From assembly GCA_003446015.1 (NCBI GenBank), contig DMBU01000108.1, positions 1 to 64,000 of the forward strand: 64,000 bases of DNA, written 5' to 3'. This DNA comes from Bacteroidales bacterium. GTDB taxonomy: Bacteria > Bacteroidota > Bacteroidia > Bacteroidales > UBA12077. The translations under genes and the position numbers were made by a program. Of the stretch, positions 42,466-51,321 are shown piece by piece. The notes below the pieces were generated by a model. The model was not told the DNA's origin. It saw only the letters and a list, made by a program, of their open reading frames with translations, and ran no database searches. Within the stretch, counting starts at the first letter, position 1. Every line of letters starts with the position of its first letter.

Positions 42466-42473
42466 CAAATATA
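42466..42473 (-). promoter_or_regulatory. Candidate -7 box (TATATTTG) for the suf operon
   Basis: TATATTTG on the minus strand fits TAnnTTTG 63 nt before the sufB ATG. A clear -33 TTTG at 19-21 nt is missing. Confidence 0.4.
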
Positions 42474-42544
42474 TTTAAAATATAACAAGAAATAAAGCCT
42501 GATTGTTTAATCTTTTTTTTTAATGATATATATCAATTTTTAAT

Positions 42545-43591
42545 ATGAGTACAAATAAACAAAAAACCACAGACATATCTGAACTAGGAGAATTCGGACT
42601 AATTAATCGCATCACAAAAGATATAAGAATTAATCATAAAAATACCTTAAAAGGAGTTGGAGACGATGCTGCTGTTATAGATTATGGTAACACTTGCGCT
42701 CTTGTTACAACAGATCTTTTAGTTGAAGGAATTCATTTTAATTTAATTTATACTCCACTAAAACATTTGGGATATAAAGCTGTTGTTGTTAATTTATCGG
42801 ATGTTTATGCGATGAATGCTACGCCAAAACAAATCACAGTTTCAATTGCAATTTCGGCAAAATTCACAGTTGAACATATTGAAGAACTTTATGAAGGAAT
42901 TTATTTGGCCTGTGAGCATTATAAGGTTGATTTGATTGGTGGCGACACATCTTCATCATTAACGGGATTGGCAATAAGTATAACCGCTATTGGTGAAGCA
43001 AAGAAGGAGAATATTACATACAGAAGTACTGCAAAGAAAAATGACATTCTTTGTGTAACAGGGAACTTAGGGGCAGCATATATGGGATTACAATTATTAG
43101 AGAGAGAAAAAGAGATTTTCAAAACAAATCCAACTTCTCGGCCAAGTTTGGAAGGGTACGATTACATACTTCAACGTCAACTAAAACCTGAAGCCAGAAA
43201 AGATATGATGGAATTATTTAAAGAAATCAATATTAAACCTACATCGATGATTGATATTTCGGATGGATTATCGTCGGAGATCATGCATATCTGCAAGGAT
43301 TCGAATGTTGGATGTAAAATTTTTCAGGATAAGATCCCTATTGATGAAAACACAGCACAAATGGCTGATGAATTTAATATTGAACCTCTTATTGCTGCTT
43401 TAAATGGTGGTGAAGATTATGAGTTACTTTTCACTATTGATATTAAAGATCTTGATAAAATTAAAGACCAGCCAATGATTCATGCCATTGGTCATATTGC
43501 TGACAAAGAACTCGGGACAGTTATGATCAGCAACAGTGGACAAAGCATAGAATTAAAAGCCCAAGGCTGGAACCAGATGAATAAACAATAA
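42545..43591 (+). CDS. thiL: Thiamine-monophosphate kinase
   Basis: A 348-residue ATP-dependent kinase of the AIR-synthase/PurM superfamily that converts thiamine phosphate to thiamine pyrophosphate. Conserved features are GVGDDAAVI (metal/ATP loop, about 37-45), TTDLLVEGIHF, LSDVYAMNATPKQ, LIGGDTSSS, and DISDGLSSEIMHI with GGEDYELLFT in the second half. It is monocistronic and divergent from sufB. I saw no TPP riboswitch in its short leader. Confidence 0.97.
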   Translation: MSTNKQKTTDISELGEFGLINRITKDIRINHKNTLKGVGDDAAVIDYGNTCALVTTDLLVEGIHFNLIYTPLKHLGYKAVVVNLSDVYAMNATPKQITVSIAISAKFTVEHIEELYEGIYLACEHYKVDLIGGDTSSSLTGLAISITAIGEAKKENITYRSTAKKNDILCVTGNLGAAYMGLQLLEREKEIFKTNPTSRPSLEGYDYILQRQLKPEARKDMMELFKEINIKPTSMIDISDGLSSEIMHICKDSNVGCKIFQDKIPIDENTAQMADEFNIEPLIAALNGGEDYELLFTIDIKDLDKIKDQPMIHAIGHIADKELGTVMISNSGQSIELKAQGWNQMNKQ

Positions 43592-43776
43592 GTTAAAGTG
43601 AGTACCCTCATTTAATATTATTTTAAACACTATCGTATTTTATTCCTAATCTGATTACTGATTTTCTTCATTTACCTCACCCCATGGGAAGAAAAACAAA
43701 TAACGCATAAATTAAATGGTATTAACTCATTTATATTACAAAGAGGTTATTTAGGTAGAAAATCCGATACTTATAC

Positions 43777-45102
43777 TTATTTTATACTTGATACTGAATA
43801 AATAAAACCATCTGCACTTCCAAAATATATTATGCCTTCTTGTACAATAGGAGAAGACAAAATAGCTCCATAATTTTCAAACATTTGTTCATAAAATTTT
43901 ACATAATTTTCGAAATTACGTACATCCATTTTAGAACCTAATGCTTTGTATTCTTCTGCAACCAATTCTCCTTTTTCATTATAAACGCCTAAGGTGTCAT
44001 TTAAAACACCATGGGTTTTAAATTCCCAAACAATCTTTTGATTTTGTATATCTATCCCGTATAGTCGCCCATTTGCCGACCCAATATACGCCATTTGACT
44101 ATCAATAGCAGGACTGGAAAAAGTGTATGAATTGGTTTTTAACCTATAATCAATGTTACCTGAGTTTTTATCAATTGCATAAAAACTAAATCCATCTGAA
44201 GATCCACAGTAAAGTTTTTCTCCCACCGCAAAAGAAGATGGCATCCATGACTGTTCGAAATTTTTATTTGTCCATAAAGTATCACCAGAATTTATATCAA
44301 AACAATAAATATTTGCATCCCTTGAGCCAAGGTAAACCCGGTCTCCTTCAATCGCGGGTGAAGCCTGCACTCCCAACCAAACATAATATGTTGTGTCTTT
44401 ACCTGTTTGATATGACCATAATTCGTGACCAGCATTAATGTCAAGACAATACATTTTACTATCGAAACTACCAAATAATATTTTATTGTCTTTAATTGCA
44501 GGCGATGAATGAACCGAACCTTCAGTTGCAAAACTCCAAATCTCTTTTCCGGTATTTAAATCAACAGAATAAAACTTTTTTCCGCAACCAAATAAAATTG
44601 AATTATCACTAATTACCGGAGAAGACTGGTAAAAGTCCCAAAAATCCTTAACTAATCTATTAGGATCAAAGTAGTCCTTTATGACATGTCCGTTTTCTCC
44701 ATCAGTCTTAAATTTCCATGCTAATTTTCCATTCTTTTTATTTAGCTTATATAAGTATCCATCGTAACTTAAGAAGTAAGTGTATTTCTCCTTTATAATT
44801 GCAGTCGAATTAATTGATCCTCGGGTTTTAAATCGCCAGTTTTCTTTTCCTGTTATTTTATTTAGCGAATAAAAAGCAGAATCAGTGCTTCCAACATACA
44901 CACTTTTTTCATCGGATACTAATGAAGCATAAATCCCACCATTTGTTTTAAATTTCCACAATTCTTTAGGTTCATTTAATACTGATGTTGAATTATAAAA
45001 TCCTGTGTTACTATCATCATTTCTAAATTTGTCATTTTCATACTTATCACATGATACGAATAAAATAAAAATAAATCCTGCTACATAAATAATTGATCTC
45101 AT
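43777..45102 (-). CDS. PQQ-like beta-propeller lipoprotein
   Basis: About 441 residues, taken from the ATG at 45102 (MRSIIYVAGF), which gives a lipoprotein signal with lipobox FVSC (Cys18); nine more codons upstream are open but would spoil the signal peptide. The chain is built of repeated PQQ-like blades, each with a GxEIWSF/WKFKT-type strand (ENWRFKTRG, LAWKFKTDG, EIWSFATEGSVHSSPAI, LWSYQTG, IVWEFKTHG) and 'YxGSxDxxxYxLD' turns, giving about seven blades. It may act as a surface or periplasmic binding scaffold; there is no sign of a quinoprotein catalytic site. It is divergent from a secreted esterase and next to an outer-membrane protein cluster. Confidence 0.85.
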   Translation of the reverse strand: MRSIIYVAGFIFILFVSCDKYENDKFRNDDSNTGFYNSTSVLNEPKELWKFKTNGGIYASLVSDEKSVYVGSTDSAFYSLNKITGKENWRFKTRGSINSTAIIKEKYTYFLSYDGYLYKLNKKNGKLAWKFKTDGENGHVIKDYFDPNRLVKDFWDFYQSSPVISDNSILFGCGKKFYSVDLNTGKEIWSFATEGSVHSSPAIKDNKILFGSFDSKMYCLDINAGHELWSYQTGKDTTYYVWLGVQASPAIEGDRVYLGSRDANIYCFDINSGDTLWTNKNFEQSWMPSSFAVGEKLYCGSSDGFSFYAIDKNSGNIDYRLKTNSYTFSSPAIDSQMAYIGSANGRLYGIDIQNQKIVWEFKTHGVLNDTLGVYNEKGELVAEEYKALGSKMDVRNFENYVKFYEQMFENYGAILSSPIVQEGIIYFGSADGFIYSVSSIK

Positions 45103-45153
45103 TTTTTTGTCTGTTAAATTAAAAACCAAATCTAGGATAAAGTAAGTAAATTT

Positions 45154-45171
45154 AACCCTATCGTGACAGGG
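45154..45171. promoter_or_regulatory. Palindrome ACCCTATC-GT-GACAGGGT between divergent genes
   Basis: An eight-pair inverted repeat with one mismatch lies in the 110-nt gap between the PQQ-like lipoprotein and the secreted esterase, 41 nt before the esterase ATG. It is a candidate operator. Confidence 0.3.
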
Positions 45172-45212
45172 TATTTTATATTTTATTTATCTTAAACAAA
45201 ACCCCTGTTATT

Positions 45213-46505
45213 ATGAAAAAATTCAATCCTTTCATTTTTGCACAATTATTTTTTCTTATCCCAATAATTACTCTTTCACAAAATGTTAATCAATCAGAAA
45301 TTGAAATGCTTATAAATAAGTATCGACAAACCGAGGGCCCATATCAATCGAAAAAAATAATTAAAGATTTAAATCAATCAGGAGTTGATTATGATATTCT
45401 TTTAGTGAATATAAAGGATAATATTAATTATTCTTCCGATGTAAAAAAAGCTTATATAGAATGGAGGTATGCGATTGACTCTATTGAATACCTCACTATT
45501 CTTTTTGTGCCAAACAATTATTCTCCCGAGAAAAAATATCCCGTTTCTTTTATCTTACATGGTGCAGCAACAACATTTAATACTGAAGTAGTAAAACTTT
45601 ATGTAAACAAAGATTCATATAATTGTGATACTTTAGATAGAATTGTTGTTTACCCGGGATGTTGGGTTATGTGTCCATGGTGGCGTGAGCGACAAACTAA
45701 AAATCTAGATTACTTACTTAATAAAATAAAACAGAACTATAATGTAGATGAAAACAACATCCACTTATCAGGAATTTCTGATGGAGGAACCGGAATTATC
45801 TATCAGGCTAATTTAAATGTAACCCCCTGGGCAAGTTTTCGTTCATATATCAGTAATCCGGGAGCAATGAGCCGGTTAAGTGATAAAACTACGTTTATAA
45901 AAAACCTTGGAAATCGCCCTTTTTTATTTATCTCATCGGAAAAAGACGAATTATTTCCACCAAGTCTAATGGATTCTTTTCTTGAAAAGATGAAACAAGC
46001 AAATAATTCATATCAATATATTCTTGCTCCAGGATATAAACATGAAATATCGTGGATGCCACTATACAGAGATACAATTTTACATTTTTATCAAAATAAT
46101 CCCAGAACTCCATATCCAACAACGCTTTTTTGGCAAACCGATAATCCGAAATATGGAAGAAACCACTGGGTAATTATTGACAAACTTTTATATAAGGATA
46201 AACAAAACCTTGAGAAATATCCTGTAATTAAACCTGTAAATAAAGATATTGATTCTTTTTCTGCCATTATTGAAGTTAAAAGAACTGAAAATACAATTCA
46301 TGTAAAAACAATCAATGTTAAGCAATATACATTACTTCTTTCGTCTGAACAATTTAATTTTGAAAAAGAAATTCAGGTTTATACCAATGGGGCTCTTACA
46401 TTCCAGGGTATTGTAACTAAAGATATTGAAACCTTATTAAAATGGTATAAAAAGGATCTTGACCGGACAATGCTTTTTGGTGCTGAATTAACAATAAAAA
46501 TGTAA
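45213..46505 (+). CDS. Secreted alpha/beta-hydrolase (esterase-like)
   Basis: A 430-residue exported protein (signal peptide about 1-21, ending TLSQ). A helical N-terminal part (about 25-90) precedes an alpha/beta-hydrolase core: YPVSFILHGAATTF (oxyanion strand, about 110-123), the nucleophile motif LSGISDGGTG (Ser about 193), FISSEKDELFPP (acid loop) and GYKHEISWMP (His). This resembles the predicted esterase/PHB-depolymerase group. The C-terminal 110 residues may be an extra beta domain. Substrate is unknown. It is convergent with the OMP gene, with only 7 nt between the stops. Confidence 0.75.
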   Translation: MKKFNPFIFAQLFFLIPIITLSQNVNQSEIEMLINKYRQTEGPYQSKKIIKDLNQSGVDYDILLVNIKDNINYSSDVKKAYIEWRYAIDSIEYLTILFVPNNYSPEKKYPVSFILHGAATTFNTEVVKLYVNKDSYNCDTLDRIVVYPGCWVMCPWWRERQTKNLDYLLNKIKQNYNVDENNIHLSGISDGGTGIIYQANLNVTPWASFRSYISNPGAMSRLSDKTTFIKNLGNRPFLFISSEKDELFPPSLMDSFLEKMKQANNSYQYILAPGYKHEISWMPLYRDTILHFYQNNPRTPYPTTLFWQTDNPKYGRNHWVIIDKLLYKDKQNLEKYPVIKPVNKDIDSFSAIIEVKRTENTIHVKTINVKQYTLLLSSEQFNFEKEIQVYTNGALTFQGIVTKDIETLLKWYKKDLDRTMLFGAELTIKM

Positions 46506-46512
46506 TTGTACC

Positions 46513-47760
46513 TTATTGGAATTTCTTTTTCAAAAACCAAATGTCTTGTAAAGAAAGATTTAGATTTATGGAATAAAAGTTTTCCTGAATCAGTCCTTTG
46601 TTTAAAGTTCCGTTTTTTCCTATTTCAAAAGCAATATTAACCATACTAAGGTTTCTTTTAACTGGAATTCCAAAGCCTAAAGTTAAAGCCATTGAATTAA
46701 TTGATTGATTATCAATCGTAAGGTATGATCTATTATAATAACCTCCTATACGATAATACCAGTTTTTTAAGAACACATCACCATATCTACCTTCAGGGGT
46801 AATTTCAAAGCCCACGGATAACTTGTGGCTGTTCTTTGTTTTTAAATTTGTATTAGTAAACTCTGCGTCAGACCATTCATTCATTAAATAATCTAGAGCA
46901 AGTGTATATTTTTCCTTTTTAGAAAATGAAAAACCTAACCCGAATTTTCTGGGAATTAAATAATCATCTTCTAATTCAACGTCTTCATCCGAATATAATA
47001 AATTCCCATCATAATCATAAATACTTTTATCGTTTGAACTGTTCATTTGCTTTTTGTTTCCCCAAATGGCTCCTATAACCCAATTGTATTTTTGTGTAGG
47101 AAAAGAAACCTGAATACCATAGTCTAAATAAAGCCCATTCACATTTTTACCATTATGAATAGTATAATCAGTATAAGATCTACTTAAAGATATTTCCTCA
47201 TCTTCTTCAATTAACCCAAATAAATAAGATAAATTTACTCCAAAAGAGATGTTTTTTGATAAGCTAAAGGAGTTACCCAAGTAAATCTGATTAATCCCTC
47301 CAGATCCTGAATAAGTATCATCAAAAACAGTATTGTCATTTTCCATATTACTTATGGTCGTAATTTCATATCCCACGCTACTAAATGGTGCTAGTCCAAA
47401 GCTAACACCCCACCATTCTTTAGCCCTGAATCCTAAAGAGAAATAACAAAGGTTGCCAACTACCTGATCTTGTGAACTGGCATCTGAAGAAAACATTGAA
47501 TATTCACCCATAATTCCAATCTCGTAAATAAAAAACAAGCTGTCAATGGTATTATATGAAGCGGGGTTTATACTATTTAATCCTGTAACTGATTTTAATG
47601 CAATTCCCGTACCTCCCATAGCAGCATTCAAACTGGAACCCTTTGGATTTATCTCTCCGATTCCAAATATGGAATATGGCGAGCTCGTGAGGTTTTGTGA
47701 GAAATTTAGTTTTGGTATAGACACAATTAAGAGTAAAATCAAAGTATGTTTTAGTTTCAT
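46513..47760 (-). CDS. Outer-membrane beta-barrel protein, FadL/OmpP1-like
   Basis: A 415-residue protein with a signal peptide (1-21, ending LNFSQ). The mature start, SPYSIFGIGEINPKGSSLNA then AMGGTGIAL and SINPASYN, is the pattern seen in Bacteroidota FadL-related barrels (where NPAS/NPAG motifs form the hatch). The rest alternates short barrel strands with acidic loops (EEDEEISLSRSYTDYTI, DEDVELEDDYLIPRKFGLGFSF). The predicted role is a hydrophobic-solute or unspecified outer-membrane channel. It lies 19 nt downstream of a DUF4270 lipoprotein gene, so both are probably one operon. Confidence 0.75.
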   Translation of the reverse strand: MKLKHTLILLLIVSIPKLNFSQNLTSSPYSIFGIGEINPKGSSLNAAMGGTGIALKSVTGLNSINPASYNTIDSLFFIYEIGIMGEYSMFSSDASSQDQVVGNLCYFSLGFRAKEWWGVSFGLAPFSSVGYEITTISNMENDNTVFDDTYSGSGGINQIYLGNSFSLSKNISFGVNLSYLFGLIEEDEEISLSRSYTDYTIHNGKNVNGLYLDYGIQVSFPTQKYNWVIGAIWGNKKQMNSSNDKSIYDYDGNLLYSDEDVELEDDYLIPRKFGLGFSFSKKEKYTLALDYLMNEWSDAEFTNTNLKTKNSHKLSVGFEITPEGRYGDVFLKNWYYRIGGYYNRSYLTIDNQSINSMALTLGFGIPVKRNLSMVNIAFEIGKNGTLNKGLIQENFYSINLNLSLQDIWFLKKKFQ

Positions 47761-47779
47761 TTGATATCAAATTATAATT

Positions 47780-49105
47780 CTAGTTTTTTAAATACTTTAT
47801 TTTTAAAACAGGTCTGTTTTTATAGTTACCATTCCCGGATAAAATCATTCTATCAACAGTTGTGTTGAAGTCAGGAGAGTTCAATGTAATAAATAGTCCT
47901 GTACTATTGTCAAAGTAATCATCCTCTAATTCTTCTTTTATAAATTCTGTTATATCAAAAGAATAATAAGTCTCTGTCTTGTATAGTTCATCCATATTAA
48001 ATTCAGCAACTTCTGCATTTCCACTTTCATCGACATTTAAGGCTACATACTCATTATAAGCATTCGTTTTATAATAAATTAAATCGGGGAATCCTGTATC
48101 GTAACACTCTTGAGTTGGTTTTAAAATTAATTCAACCTTCAGAATTAATTCATTTTCATCAAATATTCGAGTATTAAAATATGGAAATCGAACTTTCGTG
48201 ATTATCCCAGTTCCACCCTGTATATATGATTTATTATCCGTTAAATCCGAACGGAGGTCTACCTTCTGAGTTAATAAATTACTTAATAGTGTATTTGTGC
48301 GGTCGCCAGATAATTGGTTGAATTGATATAAGGCACTAGTATGATTAAATTCGTTAACTATTTCCTCTACTTCATTTTCTATTCTACTTGTATATAATCT
48401 CATTTTAACATTTTCGCTATCAAAACCAATAATTGAGTTGCATTGAAATTCATCTGAACTAATTGCTATTCCATGAAAATATTTTTCGAATTCCACTGTT
48501 GAGGAAACTTCAAGGGCGCTTGCTTTCAATTTATTTGTAATATCTAATCCTAAATTATTGCTTAACCGGATCTCAACAATAGTGTCCCGATTGGGTCGGG
48601 GGTAAAATGAGTAACTTCCTATCGGAGTATCAAACTTATTTATATCAGATGTGTTATAATATTTATCTGAACTAGAGGGTAAAGAAAGGCTTTCACTTAA
48701 TCGGTATATTAATATCTGCTGAATTGTATTAGTATCACCAAATGAATAGCTTGAATAAGGTAAAACTAATGTTAATGAATCATATTTATCATCATTTTCA
48801 ATATCAAAAGTACTCGGAAGGCTAAAGGTTAAAAAACTCGTTGCTTTAATATCTCCTAATTCACTATCTTCATAATAACCAGAAAGTACAACTCCCAAAT
48901 TTGAAGTTTGTATAGAGTCAATTAAAACAGTTGAAAGTTCTACATAAAATGTATCTACTTCAATAATATCTGTTGCCCGTTCAACAAATTCAGATCCTAA
49001 TGTAAGTTCTTCATTTTCATTTGAGCATGAAGAAATCAAGCTTGTTAATAACATATTTAATAATAGAACCCAAACTGATCCTTTGACAAAGCCCCTATAT
49101 ATCAT
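47780..49105 (-). CDS. DUF4270 lipoprotein
   Basis: A 441-residue lipoprotein (lipobox ISSC, Cys27; followed by SNENEEL). The family signature is visible: ELTLGSEFVERATDIIEVDT, then a stretch of serine/threonine-rich beta strands (LVDSIQTSNLGVVLSGYYED, DIKATSFLTFSLPS) and an ending RPVLKIKYLKN. DUF4270 proteins are Bacteroidota lipoproteins of unknown role, probably surface or periplasmic adhesins/binding proteins. It is followed in transcription by the FadL-like OMP, and the Kelch/DUF4907 pair is divergent. Confidence 0.85.
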   Translation of the reverse strand: MIYRGFVKGSVWVLLLNMLLTSLISSCSNENEELTLGSEFVERATDIIEVDTFYVELSTVLIDSIQTSNLGVVLSGYYEDSELGDIKATSFLTFSLPSTFDIENDDKYDSLTLVLPYSSYSFGDTNTIQQILIYRLSESLSLPSSSDKYYNTSDINKFDTPIGSYSFYPRPNRDTIVEIRLSNNLGLDITNKLKASALEVSSTVEFEKYFHGIAISSDEFQCNSIIGFDSENVKMRLYTSRIENEVEEIVNEFNHTSALYQFNQLSGDRTNTLLSNLLTQKVDLRSDLTDNKSYIQGGTGIITKVRFPYFNTRIFDENELILKVELILKPTQECYDTGFPDLIYYKTNAYNEYVALNVDESGNAEVAEFNMDELYKTETYYSFDITEFIKEELEDDYFDNSTGLFITLNSPDFNTTVDRMILSGNGNYKNRPVLKIKYLKN

Positions 49106-49415
49106 AACTTTAACAATTATTTATTTGCAACGTAAAGAATGATAAATTAAGAAAGAGTTAAAAACATTATCGATTACAACAGTAATTTCATAGACTAATA
49201 ATTCACGAGGTTTCTGTTAATACACCATTAACGCCAATATAATTAACATTATCAGAATTTTTAGTTAAAAAACCTCCCGTTGTGTTTATTAATAATATCA
49301 ACCATCCTTAAAATCCTGTTATTTATCGATGAAAAATTAAGCTCAATCTATAAAATTATATATGCAATATTTGACCGTTTATATTTGACCCAAATCTTAA
49401 TTTAGAAAAATGCTT
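49106..49415. other. 310-nt intergenic region between divergent DUF4270 and Kelch genes
   Basis: The region is strongly AT-rich and has no gene. Near the Kelch start it holds two direct copies of ATATTTGACC (49367-49376 and 49381-49390, 14 nt apart), the second inside a TATATTTG -7 box at 49380-49387. The rest has no hairpin or other repeat that I could see. Confidence 0.5.
49380..49387 (+). promoter_or_regulatory. Candidate -7 box (TATATTTG) for the Kelch/DUF4907 operon
   Basis: The box is a full match to TAnnTTTG 28 nt before the ATG at 49416. A clear -33 is absent, but a direct copy of ATATTTGACC lies just upstream. Confidence 0.4.
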
Positions 49416-50441
49416 ATGAAAAAGTATAATGATCTTATCAAAACAAATTTTAAAATTCTCCTTTTAGGATTCTTAACCTTTCTAATTTCATCCTGTGATG
49501 ATGATGATGATGATGATGATACAATTGGAAACTGGATTGAACTATCTGATTTTGATGGTATCCCCAGGTGCGATGCAACTGCGTTTACTATCAACGGGAA
49601 AGCTTATTTAGGCACAGGTTATGAAGAGGGGTCAACTCGCTTAAAAGATTTTTGGGAGTATAATCCCGATTTAAATTATTGGTCGCAGAAAGCAGACTTC
49701 CCGGGAGGAATAAGAAATGGGGCTGTTGGTTTTAGTATTAATGAGAAAGGTTATATTGGCACCGGTTATGATGGTGATAATAAGTTAAAAGATTTCTGGG
49801 AATATAATCCTTCGGATAATTCGTGGATTCAAATCTCCGATTTTGGAGGAACAGCCAGGTATGGAGCTATTGCCTTCTCGATTGGCAATTGCGGATATGT
49901 GGGTACCGGCTATGATGAGAATTACCTTAAAGATTTCTGGAAATACGATCAAACCACTGGAGAATGGTCCTTAATTTATGGCTATGGGGGCTCTAAAAGA
50001 AAAGATGCGGTAGCTTTTGTAATTGATAATAAGGCTTATATAAGCACTGGCCTAGACAATGGTGTTTATGAAGAAGATTTCTGGTCGTACGATCCAGAAG
50101 CAGATTTATGGACTGAATTAAGGGATATTGCAGATAATACCGACGAAAGCTTTGATGATGATTATACAATTTCGGGTATTGACCGTGTAGCTTTCACTGT
50201 TAATGGGAAAGGGTACATTGCTACCGGAGGTACCGGAGGTGTTGGAGGTGCTGTATGGGAATACGATCCTATAACCGACTTGTGGGAACAAAAAACATAT
50301 TTTGAAGGTTCCTCGCGGGTTAATGCGGTTGGTTTTGCAATTGGAAACAGAGGATACATAGCTACAGGCCAAAGTTCATCATATTATTTTGATGATTTAT
50401 GGGGATTTGATCCTGACGCTGAATATGACGAGTATGATTAA
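49416..50441 (+). CDS. Kelch-repeat surface lipoprotein
   Basis: A 341-residue lipoprotein from the ATG at 49416 (MKKYNDLI), the second Met after the open-frame start. Lipobox ISSC (Cys27) is followed by eight consecutive Asp, a strong form of the acid signal that exports Bacteroidota lipoproteins to the surface. The mature part consists of five or six Kelch blades with the recurring strand 'GYIGTGYD...LKDFWEYNPSDNSW', typical of galactose-oxidase-like propellers, without catalytic residues. It is likely a surface adhesion or binding module. It is translationally coupled to the following DUF4907 gene. Confidence 0.85.
   Translation: MKKYNDLIKTNFKILLLGFLTFLISSCDDDDDDDDTIGNWIELSDFDGIPRCDATAFTINGKAYLGTGYEEGSTRLKDFWEYNPDLNYWSQKADFPGGIRNGAVGFSINEKGYIGTGYDGDNKLKDFWEYNPSDNSWIQISDFGGTARYGAIAFSIGNCGYVGTGYDENYLKDFWKYDQTTGEWSLIYGYGGSKRKDAVAFVIDNKAYISTGLDNGVYEEDFWSYDPEADLWTELRDIADNTDESFDDDYTISGIDRVAFTVNGKGYIATGGTGGVGGAVWEYDPITDLWEQKTYFEGSSRVNAVGFAIGNRGYIATGQSSSYYFDDLWGFDPDAEYDEYD
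49497..49520 (+). repeat. (GAT)8 microsatellite in the Kelch lipoprotein
   Basis: Eight perfect GAT codons follow the lipobox cysteine and encode the Asp run of the surface-export signal. Because the unit is three bases, slippage would change the Asp count without shifting the frame. Confidence 0.8.
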
Positions 50442-50766
50442 TAGCAGATCTTTTCTAATTACCTTGATACTTTTTGTTATTGTAATTGGGGTATCTGGAA
50501 TTTTTTATTTAGGGTATAAACAATTACAATTAAATAAAATTAAATTAAAGGTATTCCGAACAGAAAATGGGTGGGCTTATGATATTATAAACAATAATGG
50601 AGTTTTTATTCATCAGCTCAACATCCCAGCAATACAAAAGAAAGTTGCATTCACCAATAAAAATGATGCACAAAAAGTAGGAAATTTAGTTTTACAAAAA
50701 TTAGAATCTGATAAATTCCCTATAATTTCAAAAGAAGAGTTGGATAGTTTAAAAATACAATATTAA
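50434..50766 (+). CDS. DUF4907-like membrane-anchored protein
   Basis: About 110 residues (starting MINSRSFL). The ATG at 50434 overlaps the Kelch stop codon by 8 nt (ATGATTAA), which suggests coupled translation; ATG 50425 is an alternative start. One N-terminal hydrophobic segment (FLITLILFVIVIGVSGIFYL) is followed by a small soluble domain with KVFRTENGWAYDIINNNGVF and KNDAQKVGNLVLQKL, typical of DUF4907. The role is unknown; the family is commonly found next to Kelch lipoproteins in Bacteroidota (recalled, not searched). Confidence 0.8.
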   Translation: MINSRSFLITLILFVIVIGVSGIFYLGYKQLQLNKIKLKVFRTENGWAYDIINNNGVFIHQLNIPAIQKKVAFTNKNDAQKVGNLVLQKLESDKFPIISKEELDSLKIQY

Positions 50767-50771
50767 ATAAG

Positions 50772-50803
50772 AAAGGGAGTGTCCTGACAACACTCCCTTT
50801 TTT
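50772..50803. terminator. Bidirectional terminator between DUF4907 and FKBP
   Basis: An 11-pair stem (AAAGGGAGTGT / ACACTCCCTTT) with T runs to its right. It lies between convergent genes and serves both. Confidence 0.9.
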
Positions 50804-50806
50804 GTT

Positions 50807-51262
50807 TTAATTTGCCACATTAATTAATTCAACTTCGAATATTAACACAGAATTTGGAGGTATACCAGACCTTGCAGTGGAACCATATCCTAATCCAGAA
50901 GGTATAAAAAGAGTTCCCTTTCCTCCGGCCCTGAACAATTGCATACCTTCTTGCCATCCTTTTATATATACATATAAAGGATAGTCTTTTACAGTTCCTT
51001 CGTCAAAGACTTCTCCATTTAATAACATCCCTTTGTAATTAGCTCTAATAACAGAACTAAGGTTTGGATAATTACCAGTACCTTCTTCTTCAATTATGTA
51101 ATACAATCCGGACGAGGTTGATTCAGCAACCAAGCTGCTATCTTGTAAATATGTTTCAATTAATTCAATATCTTTTTTCAGTTGTTCCGCCGCCGGATCG
51201 TCATCTTCACAGGCAATAAAAGCAAAAATGGCGATTATTATTAAAAATCCTAACTTTTTCAT
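50807..51262 (-). CDS. FKBP-type peptidyl-prolyl isomerase lipoprotein
   Basis: A 151-residue lipoprotein (lipobox FIAC, Cys18, followed by EDDDP). The FKBP domain occupies about 50-150: GLYYIIEEEGTGNYP, VRANYKGMLLNGEVFDEG, WQEGMQLFRAGGKGTLFIPS, YGSTARSGIPPNSVLIFEVELI are all characteristic. It catalyses proline cis-trans isomerisation in exported proteins. It is a single-gene unit between terminators and a CoA-binding protein gene. Confidence 0.95.
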   Translation of the reverse strand: MKKLGFLIIIAIFAFIACEDDDPAAEQLKKDIELIETYLQDSSLVAESTSSGLYYIIEEEGTGNYPNLSSVIRANYKGMLLNGEVFDEGTVKDYPLYVYIKGWQEGMQLFRAGGKGTLFIPSGLGYGSTARSGIPPNSVLIFEVELINVAN

Positions 51263-51321
51263 TTATTTCTGATTTAATCCTTCACAAAGGATACAATGAT
51301 AAACAATAAATTTATACTTTT

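Noticed and set aside
42403..42544. TPP riboswitch in front of thiL
   Set aside because: The leader is too short and lacks the CTGAGA core; it holds only AT-rich sequence and suf control elements.
43592..43776. Small gene between thiL and the PQQ-like lipoprotein
   Set aside because: The stretch has no open frame with a plausible start and no structure; plain convergent intergenic DNA.
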